DNA of 25,727 bases from an uncultured Clostridia bacterium (GTDB taxonomy: Bacteria > Bacillota_A > Clostridia > TANB77 > CAG-508), in NCBI GenBank assembly GCA_944388685.1, contig CALXJS010000022.1, positions 1 through 25,727 on the forward strand. Direction: 5' to 3'. Shown here in pieces: positions 1 to 5,615 of this stretch. The notes under the pieces are model-generated. The model was not told where the DNA came from, ran no database searches, and saw only the letters and a program-made list of their open reading frames with translations. Both the position numbers and the translations under genes were made by a program. Position 1 is the stretch's first letter; the number at the start of each line of letters is the position of its first letter.

Positions 1-15
1 AGCATGAAAGGAGTT

Positions 16-63
16 GCTTTGCTACAAAGCTAAAGCTTATGTTACTACCGGCATAGCCGGTAG
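16..63. repeat. Two short hairpins downstream of asnB
   Basis: Two small inverted repeats lie beyond the asnB terminator: GCTTTG/CAAAGC at 16-30 with a 3-base loop, and CTACCGGC/GCCGGTAG at 45-63 with a 3-base loop. Neither has a clear T-run. They may be part of a terminator for an unseen neighbour or of a dispersed hairpin element; nothing more can be said from this window. Confidence 0.4.
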
Positions 64-83
64 ATTACTTATAATATGAAAAC

Positions 84-108
84 TTGAGGTCGCAATTTGC
101 GACCTCAA
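84..108 (-). terminator. Intrinsic terminator of asnB
   Basis: A near-perfect inverted repeat with arms TTGAGGTCGCAA and TTGCGACCTCAA, forming about 11 base pairs with a very tight loop. It is followed on the minus strand by a short T-rich stretch (GTTTTCAT). It starts only 6 bases beyond the recoded asnB stop at 115-117, but 34 bases beyond the stop of the unshifted frame at 143. The closer fit to the recoded stop supports the frameshifted reading. Confidence 0.65.
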
Positions 109-114
109 AACATA

Positions 115-1966
115 TTAAATTTCAATCTTTGGTTCATACTTCTCAAGCCACATATTTACTTGGCAAAGATAAGCCATAAGTTGTGGTCCGAGTCATCAAC
201 TGACCAAACCAAGGTCTAGAAAAACTAGAACCATTTGTATCTAAAATCTCTAAAATATAATCTCTATTTAAGAAATCATTAATAGGAGCCTTTGGATTTT
301 GCATAATATTTGTTAACATATCTTTTACTTTAGCCAAATACGTAGGATTATGTGTTTTAGGATATGGTGATTTTTTTCTATCGACAATTTCAGCAGGCAA
401 GAAATCTTTACAAATATAACGAAGCAATCCTTTTTCTCTACCATTTAGAGCCTTCATTTCCCAAGGAATATTCCAAACATATTGGGCTAATCGGTAATCA
501 CAGAAAGGAACACGAAGTTCGAATCCGTTATACATAGCCATTCTATCAGAACGATCTAATAATGTTTGCATAAACCAATTTAATGTTAGATAAGAAATCT
601 TTCGTTTTTCAGCAGTTTCTTTAGAATCTGTATCTAAAATTTCAACCTCTTCTAAGCTTTCATTATATCGATAATCAATATATTCTTTTAAATGTACTTT
701 TTTACTTAAAGCTGGATGTAGTAATGTTTGTCTCTCACTAATGGCAATTGACCAAGGAAAAGTACCGCTGTTTAAAGCATCTTCTCTAAAGAACCATGGA
801 TATCCTCCAAAAATTTCATCTGCACATTCGCCTGTTAAAGCAACCGTTTGCTCTGGTTTAACATTTTTACAAAATAATAATAAAGAAGAATCAATATCAG
901 CCATACCAGGCATATCTCTTGCAATCATACTATCATATAAATAGGAAGCAAGTTCTGGTGTGTCAATGACAATGTTATGATGTTTTGTATGCAAGTTTTT
1001 ACACATTAATTCAATATAATAGTTATCGGAATTTGGCTGAAAATCGCTTTTAACAAAATTTTTGTCATTATCTACATAATCAATAGAATAGGTATCTAAA
1101 GGTGGCAATTTTTCCTTTTCGTAAAAATCTGCTGCAAATTTTGTAATAATACTAGAATCTAATCCTCCAGATAGAAACGTACATAAAGGTACATCTGAGA
1201 CCAATTGACGTTCAATTGCGTCTTTTAGTAAAAAGCGAACCTTCTCACAAGTTTGTGCTAAATTATCTTTATGTTCTTTTGAATGTAATTTCCAATAACG
1301 TTTGATTTTTAAACCATATTCATTAAACACAGCAAAGTGAGCAGGTTTTAGTTCATATATATTTTTAAAAATAGTTGTGCCAGGTGTATGGCTAGGTCCA
1401 ATTCCTAATAACTCAGAAATTCCTTGATTATCTAAAATCTTTTCAATTCCAGGATATTGAAATATTGCTTTTATTTCAGAACCAAAAACAAGGGTATCTT
1501 GATAGACAGAATAAAACAAAGGCTTTACACCAAAATGGTCCCTTACCATAAAGAGTTCATTTGTTCTTGTATTCCAAATGACAAATGCAAAAATACCATT
1601 TAAATGATGAATAATCTCTTTTCCAAAATGAATATAGCCTTTTAAAATAACTTCTGTATCACAATGTCCTTTAAATGTAAAACCATTTTTCTGTAAAACA
1701 TCTCGAAGTTCTTTTGTATTATAGATTTGCCCATTATAGCAAATGATGTAATCCCCATAAGAAGTATGTTCTATCATTGGTTGTTTTCCACCTTCTGGGT
1801 CAATAACGATTAATCGTTTATGTGCTAAACATGCCTTGTCAGAAATAAAGTAACCATCTTCATCTGGTCCTCTTTTGGCTAATGTATTGTTCATATTTTC
1901 TAAAATCGTTTTAGAATTTTCTTTTAATTTTTGTTTGATATTAACAAATCCAGTAAATCCACACAT
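115..1966 (-). CDS. asnB: Asparagine synthase (glutamine-hydrolysing), with +1 shift at CGG
   Basis: Makes asparagine from aspartate, ATP and glutamine in the cytoplasm. The protein starts MCGFTG, giving the Cys2 nucleophile of the class II amidotransferase domain (about residues 1-200). The synthetase domain follows, with the PP-loop SGGLDSS at 266-272. A GGAGG site just upstream (about 1976-1980) fixes the start at 1966. Read without recoding the gene stops at 143 after an unrelated tail. Its only in-frame CGG (190-188) lies just after WFGQLMT. Skipping C190 gives GPQLMAYLCQVN, then MWLEKYEPKIEI and a TAA at 117-115, which matches the hydrophobic C-terminal block I know from long clostridial AsnB proteins (GQLM..PQ..AY..Q...W..Y). 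Recoded length is 616 residues (592 + 24). Segments are 1966-191 and 189-115. The enzyme assignment is firm; the recoded end is inferred from family resemblance. Confidence 0.93.
187..190 (-). other. CGGA recoding site in asnB
   Basis: On the minus strand the codons are ATG ACT then CGGA then CCA CAA. Skipping the C (190) turns CGG into GGA (Gly) and opens a frame encoding the expected AsnB C-terminus. The unshifted frame meets TGA 15 codons later. There is no stop codon or Shine-Dalgarno-like stimulator at the site. Confidence 0.8.
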
Positions 1967-2110
1967 GTATTTTATACCTCCAATCTATATATGATATGCA
2001 AAAAAACAAATAAAATTTATTGATTTTAAAAAAAATTTATAGTAGACTAAACATAGAGAAAAGATTGAAGAAGAATTGTAATTTTAGCTATGCAAAATTT
2101 TATTGCTTTC

Positions 2111-2146
2111 ATATATTAGGAAAGTCATACTGACTTCCTAATATAT
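2111..2146. repeat. Palindromic hairpin element (ATATATTAGGA family)
   Basis: Arms ATATATTAGGA (2111-2121) and TCCTAATATAT (2136-2146), with an inner AGTCA/TGACT pairing and one bulged A. A degenerate copy occurs at 13395-13430. There is no T-run and no coding potential. Confidence 0.6.
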
Positions 2147-2187
2147 AAAAATACATTGTACACAATTTTTCTAACGAAAATTGGCAC

Positions 2188-2259
2188 AGAACAAATTTAC
2201 GGAAAGCCAAAGAGAAAATATAAAATTAGTAAAAATGTTAAGGCTTTCCGATTTGTTCT
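2188..2259. repeat. 72-base palindromic element, copy A
   Basis: Arms AGAACAAATTTACGGAAAGCC-like (from 2188) and GGCTTTCCGATTTGTTCT (2242-2259) pair across an AT-rich loop. It has the same layout as the 66-base element at 2350-2415: a GAACAA start, a G/C-rich inner arm and an AT-rich centre. It is also preceded by a similar ACACAA...TTGGCAC stretch (about 2159-2187). It lies in the 485-base non-coding gap between asnB and the DUF5662 gene. Confidence 0.6.
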
Positions 2260-2295
2260 AGTATAGGAAAAACTCGATTTTTCCTATACTAGAAC
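2255..2295. repeat. Perfect 18-base-pair hairpin (AGGAAAAA/TTTTTCCT family)
   Basis: Arms GTTCTAGTATAGGAAAAA (2255-2272) and TTTTTCCTATACTAGAAC (2278-2295) with loop CTCGA. The left arm overlaps the end of the preceding palindrome, so the two hairpins are mutually exclusive. Related hairpins lie at 5551-5600 and 24954-24991. Confidence 0.7.
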
Positions 2296-2349
2296 GTCGC
2301 TTCGCTCTAATGATTGCACACAAATTTTACTGGCGTAAAATTTGGTGCC

Positions 2350-2415
2350 GAACAATAACGCGGGCTTTAAAATGTTATAAACAGATAAAATGTTTTAAAA
2401 AGCCCGCTATTGTTC
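2350..2415. repeat. 66-base palindromic dispersed repeat, copy B
   Basis: Arms GAACAATAACGCGGGCTTT and AAAGCCCGCTATTGTTC flank an AT-rich centre. The reverse complement of this copy matches 25652-25717 at 65 of 66 positions. The upstream stretch at 2316-2349 contains its own hairpin (AAATTTTAC/GTAAAATTT, 2322-2343). The repeat ends 36 bases before the start codon of the DUF5662 gene. Confidence 0.85.
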
Positions 2416-2451
2416 AAACGAATTTTCATCTGGAAAGGGATGTAATTAAAG

Positions 2452-3009
2452 ATGAAACGAAAAACGTTATTAAAAAATGTTGTGAAACATTTTATCTTAA
2501 TCACAAAGCATAGATGGGTGGTTTTTAAATTGTGTTGTAAGGTAGGATTACCATGGAGAGGGTTTGTACATGATTTATCTAAATATTCACCAACAGAGTT
2601 TTTAGAAAGTATTCATTATTATGAAGGAAATCGTTCTCCCATTGTTGGAGCAAAACAAGACAAAGGCTATTCAGAAGCATGGCTACATCACAAGGGAAGA
2701 AATAAACATCATAGTGAATATTGGGTGGATAGAAATGCTCCAGAACAAACACCAATTATGCCGTATAAATATGTTGCGGAAATGCTATGTGATAAATTAG
2801 CTGCTGGAATTGTGTACCAAGGAAAGAATTGGAACAAGGGGTATCAATTGGAATACTGGAAAAAAGAAAGAGAAAAAATGCTAATGAATGAAAAGTTAAA
2901 AGAGATGTTAACAGATTTTTTTACACAAGTAAGTATAGATGGAATTGATAAAGTTTTAACGAAAAAAAATGTACAAGATTTATACAAAAAATATTGTGGC
3001 AATAGTTGA
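2452..3009 (+). CDS. DUF5662 family protein
   Basis: A 185-residue protein of the DUF5662 type; function is not established. Visible features are a hydrophobic, basic N-terminus; an HD pair at residues 40-41 in the context GFVHDLSKYSP; and a histidine cluster HHKGRNKHH at 79-87. This His/Asp pattern suggests a metal site resembling HD-domain phosphohydrolases, but that is inference. The start at 2452 has a purine-rich site (GGAAAGGG, about 2432-2439) 12 bases upstream. The gene stands alone between the hairpin-rich region and rpmF. Its TGA stop overlaps the -35 box of the rpmF promoter, which argues that rpmF is transcribed separately. Confidence 0.8.
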   Translation: MKRKTLLKNVVKHFILITKHRWVVFKLCCKVGLPWRGFVHDLSKYSPTEFLESIHYYEGNRSPIVGAKQDKGYSEAWLHHKGRNKHHSEYWVDRNAPEQTPIMPYKYVAEMLCDKLAAGIVYQGKNWNKGYQLEYWKKEREKMLMNEKLKEMLTDFFTQVSIDGIDKVLTKKNVQDLYKKYCGNS

Positions 3010-3034
3010 CAAAAAATGAAAATACTTGTATAAT
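3006..3034 (+). promoter_or_regulatory. Sigma-A promoter of rpmF
   Basis: TTGACA at 3006-3011 and TATAAT at 3029-3034, both perfect consensus, with the optimal 17-base spacer. It lies 74 bases upstream of the rpmF start codon, as expected for a highly expressed ribosomal protein gene. Confidence 0.88.
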
Positions 3035-3107
3035 CTTATAGTGACTAAAAAATATCGATAAAATTATAATAGATATATACATATATCTTGAGCAAGGAGG
3101 GATTTAG

Positions 3108-3299
3108 ATGGCACAACCAAAAAGAAGATGGTCTAAAGCAAGAACACATGCAAAAAGATCAACATGGAAAAAGGAACAACCAGCATATACAACTTGTCCA
3201 CATTGTCATGAACCAGTAATGCCACATAGAGTTTGCAAAAACTGCGGATATTATGATGGAAAAGAAGTAATTGCTAAAAAAGAAAATGAAGATGCATAA
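3108..3299 (+). CDS. rpmF: 50S ribosomal protein L32
   Basis: A 63-residue L32 protein of the large ribosomal subunit. The N-terminus MAQPKRRWSKARTHAKRS is diagnostic. It is followed by a zinc ribbon with CPHC at 30-33 and CKNC at 43-46, so this is the zinc-binding form. A strong AAGGAGGG site precedes the ATG. In many Bacillota rpmF follows a DUF177 (YceD) gene; here it has its own consensus promoter and a terminator, so it appears monocistronic. Confidence 0.98.
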   Translation: MAQPKRRWSKARTHAKRSTWKKEQPAYTTCPHCHEPVMPHRVCKNCGYYDGKEVIAKKENEDA

Positions 3300-3311
3300 T
3301 TAAAGGGGAAA

Positions 3312-3340
3312 GTAGTGCTTTTTTTGAAGTACTATTTTTT
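3312..3340 (+). terminator. Intrinsic terminator of rpmF
   Basis: Stem GTAGTGCT (3312-3319) with AGTACTAT (3328-3335), including two G-U pairs, followed by a run of T to 3340. It starts 12 bases after the rpmF stop. Confidence 0.7.
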
Positions 3341-3366
3341 GCTATATAGGAGAAATATCCTATAAT
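3339..3366 (+). promoter_or_regulatory. Promoter with embedded palindromic operator upstream of the TetR gene
   Basis: A -35-like TTGCTA (3339-3344) and a perfect -10 TATAAT (3361-3366) are separated by 16 bases. The perfect palindrome TATAGGA-N6-TCCTATA (3345-3364, 20 bases) fills the spacer and runs into the -10. TetR proteins typically bind such palindromes and repress their own promoter, so this is a likely auto-operator. The regulator-operator link is inference. Confidence 0.6.
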
Positions 3367-3432
3367 ATAAAAATATTGTTGGACAGAAAAAATACTATGC
3401 AATTTTTCGTGTCCACTACAAGGAGGTGTATG

Positions 3433-4042
3433 ATGCCAAAGTCTACATTTTATAACTTAAATAATGAAAAAAGAGAAAAAATTGAAAAAGCTTTAAAAAA
3501 TGAGTTTAGTAGAAATACATTTGAAAAAACATCTATTAGTAATATAATAGAAGAGGCACAGATACCTAGAGGAAGTTTTTACCAATATTTTGAAGATAAG
3601 GAAGATGCTTTAAAATATATAATTGAGAATTTTCTAAATGATGAAAAAGAACAAATCGAAAGATTATTAATACAAAATAAAGGAGACATATTTTTAACAA
3701 CTTTAGATTTATATTCTTATTTTGTAGATAAAAATTATAATGAGTCAGAAATAAAGTTATTTCAAAATATTATTAATAAATTAAGAAATGAAAATGTAAA
3801 TATATTTAAAAATATCAAGCGATTTAAAGATTTGAAAGATATGAATAAAACGAACTGTTATATCAATACAAGTATATTGAATTTAGAAAGCAAAAATGAT
3901 ATGGAATATATGTTAAGAATTATTACTTGTATTTTAAGAGCAGAAATCATTGATGTAATGCACAAAAAAGTATCAAAGGAAGAACGGAAAAGAGGAATTA
4001 GCTAGACAGATAGAAATTTTAAAAAGAGGAATGACAAAATAA
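3433..4042 (+). CDS. TetR/AcrR family transcriptional regulator, with +1 shift at CGG
   Basis: DNA-binding regulator. The N-terminal helix-turn-helix (about residues 5-50) carries the family pattern FEKTSISNIIEEAQIPRGSF followed by YQYFEDKEDAL; the rest is a helical ligand-binding domain. The start at 3433 is chosen because AAGGAGG (3420-3426) is 6 bases upstream; an adjacent ATG at 3430 is possible. Read conventionally it stops at 4005 with ...EERKRGIS. Its single in-frame CGG (3985) can be skipped by one base, giving EEGKEELARQIEILKRGMTK and a TAA at 4040-4042. That amphipathic end (RQIEILKRGM) resembles the normal C-terminus of this family. Recoded length is 202 residues (184 + 18). It probably represses its own promoter and perhaps the DUF308 gene downstream. 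The ligand is unknown. Confidence 0.88.
3985..3988 (+). other. CGGA recoding site in the TetR gene
   Basis: Codons GAA GAA, then CGGA, then AAA GAG. Skipping C3985 gives GGA (Gly) and a family-like C-terminal helix. The unshifted frame stops six codons later at TAG 4003-4005. The evidence at this site is weaker than at the others because little sequence lies beyond it. Confidence 0.65.
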
Positions 4043-4131
4043 TACAAAATTTTCAAAAAAATATGTACAATTTATTTTTTTTATGATATGATTCATAAGA
4101 ATAAAATACAAAAGAAAGAGAGGAGATACAA

Positions 4132-4668
4132 ATGTTTGAAAAATTTTTAAAAAGAACAAACTGGACAGATATTGTCATATCTATATTATTCGTAATATTA
4201 GGAGCAGTGCTAGTTGTAAAACCTTCTGAAATGATGTCAGTTATATCAATTCTTTTAGGAATGGTATTATTTATAATGGGATTCTTAAAACTAGTGGATT
4301 ATTTCACATCAAAAGATAAAGAAGATTATCTTTTAACAATAGCATTGGTTTGTGCAGTATTAGGTGTAATCGTTTTATTTTGTTCAGATGTTATAACAGG
4401 TATATTTAGAATAGTATTAGGAATATGGATTATCGCTTCAGGAATTAGAAATTTCCAAACGACATTAGTATGGAAAGAGTCAAAATCAGGACTTTGGACA
4501 ATTACATTATTATGTGCTATGTTAATGATAATAGCAGGAATTGTAATTTTGGTAAGTACAACATTGGCTATTAGAATTGTAGGTATTGTTATTCTTATTT
4601 ATGCAGTACTAGATATTATTGCAAGAATGATATTTATAAAAAAAGTTCAAGATTATTTGGATAAATAA
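4132..4668 (+). CDS. DUF308 (HdeD-like) membrane protein
   Basis: A 178-residue integral membrane protein with about six hydrophobic helices arranged as three hairpins (for example VISILFVILGAVLVV, then SVISILLGMVLFIMGFL). This is the DUF308/HdeD architecture; HdeD is linked to acid resistance in enterobacteria, but no function is known for most relatives. The start follows a GAGAGGAG site. The gene lies 89 bases beyond the recoded end of the TetR gene in the same direction, so it could be its target. An intrinsic terminator follows. Confidence 0.82.
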   Translation: MFEKFLKRTNWTDIVISILFVILGAVLVVKPSEMMSVISILLGMVLFIMGFLKLVDYFTSKDKEDYLLTIALVCAVLGVIVLFCSDVITGIFRIVLGIWIIASGIRNFQTTLVWKESKSGLWTITLLCAMLMIIAGIVILVSTTLAIRIVGIVILIYAVLDIIARMIFIKKVQDYLDK

Positions 4669-4699
4669 GAAATTAAATAAAAATATTAACAGAAAAAAT

Positions 4700-4744
4700 A
4701 AACCCAAATTATTAGACAAAATGTTTAATAATTTGGGTTTTAAA
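4700..4744 (+). terminator. Intrinsic terminator of the DUF308 gene
   Basis: Perfect 15-base-pair stem: AAACCCAAATTATTA (4700-4714) with TAATAATTTGGGTTT (4726-4740), 11-base loop. The U-tract is short (TTTT, partly inside the stem). It separates this gene from the copper operon. Confidence 0.72.
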
Positions 4745-4795
4745 GTGCTATAAATACAAAAAAGTTCAAAAAGAAGTCTGTTATTAATTTTTATC

Positions 4796-4824
4796 TTGAC
4801 AAATACCCTATGGGGGTATATAAT
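4796..4824 (+). promoter_or_regulatory. Copper-responsive promoter with CsoR operator
   Basis: Consensus TTGACA (4796-4801) and TATAAT (4819-4824) with a 17-base spacer. The spacer is almost entirely the operator ATACCC-TATGG-GGGTAT (4803-4819), the known form of CsoR-family sites (TACCC...GGGTA). Binding there would block RNA polymerase, so the csoR-copZ-copA operon should be autorepressed and relieved by Cu(I). Confidence 0.9.
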
Positions 4825-4914
4825 CTTTTCGAAAGCCAATACTTAAATGTAAACAATAAAATCAAAAGTTATTTTTTTCAATCAAATTTATGTTTTAGAA
4901 AGGATATGATAAAA

Positions 4915-5214
4915 ATGGATAATCAATGCTGTACTTCTAAAAGAAAAACTTACAGAGACGAAGAAGAAAAAAAGTATTTAACAAAACGTTTAAATATTAT
5001 TGAAGGGCAAATTAGAGGAATTAAACAAATGATAGAAGATGATCGATATTGTGATGATGTTTTAACACAAATGTTAGCTGTAAACAAAGCATTAGAAAGT
5101 TTAGAAAATGTTATTTTGGAAAAGCATTTAGAAAGATGTATTGCAAAACAAATTAGAGAAGGAAATACAGAAGTAACAGAAGAAATTATGAATTTATTTA
5201 AAAAAATGAGATAA
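4915..5214 (+). CDS. csoR: Copper-sensing transcriptional repressor CsoR
   Basis: A 99-residue all-helical repressor of the DUF156/CsoR family; Cu(I) binding releases it from DNA. The Cu(I) ligands are Cys46, His71 and Cys75, with the spacing (25 and 4) of Mycobacterium CsoR Cys36/His61/Cys65. The His argues for a copper sensor and against the persulfide sensor CstR. Tyr45 matches a second-shell residue. The open frame extends upstream through the operator to 4810, but the start at 4915 (MDNQCC) has AGAAAGGA ten bases upstream and fits family length. It is the first gene of the operon with copZ and copA. Confidence 0.92.
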   Translation: MDNQCCTSKRKTYRDEEEKKYLTKRLNIIEGQIRGIKQMIEDDRYCDDVLTQMLAVNKALESLENVILEKHLERCIAKQIREGNTEVTEEIMNLFKKMR

Positions 5215-5334
5215 GAATAAATATAGATAATTAAAATCTAATCTGATTTAAAAACATGTAATAAATTTGAAAATAAATATAATTTGATTTTCATTAAGTT
5301 AGTTAAAAAAATAAGAAAGGAAAGAGTGAGGATT

Positions 5335-5550
5335 ATGAAAAAAGTAGAAATAAAAATTGAAGGAATGCATTGCGAAGGATGCACAAAAAGATTAACAAAA
5401 ATATTAAGCAATGTAGAAGGTGTAAATACGGTAGAAGTTAGTTTAGAAAATAAGTTAGCCCAAATAGAATACAATGAAGAAGTTGCTAAGATAGAAGACT
5501 TTAAAGAAGCTATTGAGGACGCAGGTTTTGAGGTGGTTTGCAATCAGTAG
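5335..5550 (+). CDS. copZ: Copper chaperone, HMA domain
   Basis: A 71-residue single heavy-metal-associated domain that carries Cu(I) to the efflux ATPase. The metal site GMHCEGC has Cys13 and Cys16. The start at 5335 gives the typical MKKVEIKIEGM opening; an in-frame GTG at 5326 is an alternative because the purine-rich site is spread over 5315-5331. The gene lies between csoR and copA in the same direction and shares their promoter. Confidence 0.9.
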   Translation: MKKVEIKIEGMHCEGCTKRLTKILSNVEGVNTVEVSLENKLAQIEYNEEVAKIEDFKEAIEDAGFEVVCNQ

Positions 5551-5600
5551 AGAGAAGCGACGTTCTGGTATAGAAAAGTCATCTTTTAGACTAGAGCGAT
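5551..5600. repeat. Degenerate hairpin element between copZ and copA
   Basis: The stretch GAGAAGCGACGTTCTGGTAT and what follows, in reverse complement, resembles 2278-2310 (CCTATACTAGAACGTCGCTT and flank). It is therefore an eroded copy of the same element. Its imperfect stem sits directly before the copA ribosome site and after the copZ stop, and could affect the relative expression of the two genes. Confidence 0.5.
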
Positions 5601-5615
5601 AAGGAGGAACATATC

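Noticed and set aside
514..530. GTTCGAATCC resembling a tRNA T-loop
   Set aside because: It lies inside asnB and encodes the conserved GFELRVPF on the minus strand. No acceptor or anticodon arm can be built around it.
2310..2513. Open reading frame of 67 codons on the plus strand
   Set aside because: It runs through the 66-base palindrome and overlaps the start of the DUF5662 gene. It has no ribosome site and no protein-like composition.
4810..4914. Upstream extension of CsoR from 4810
   Set aside because: It would translate the operator and promoter. The family length and the ribosome site support the start at 4915.
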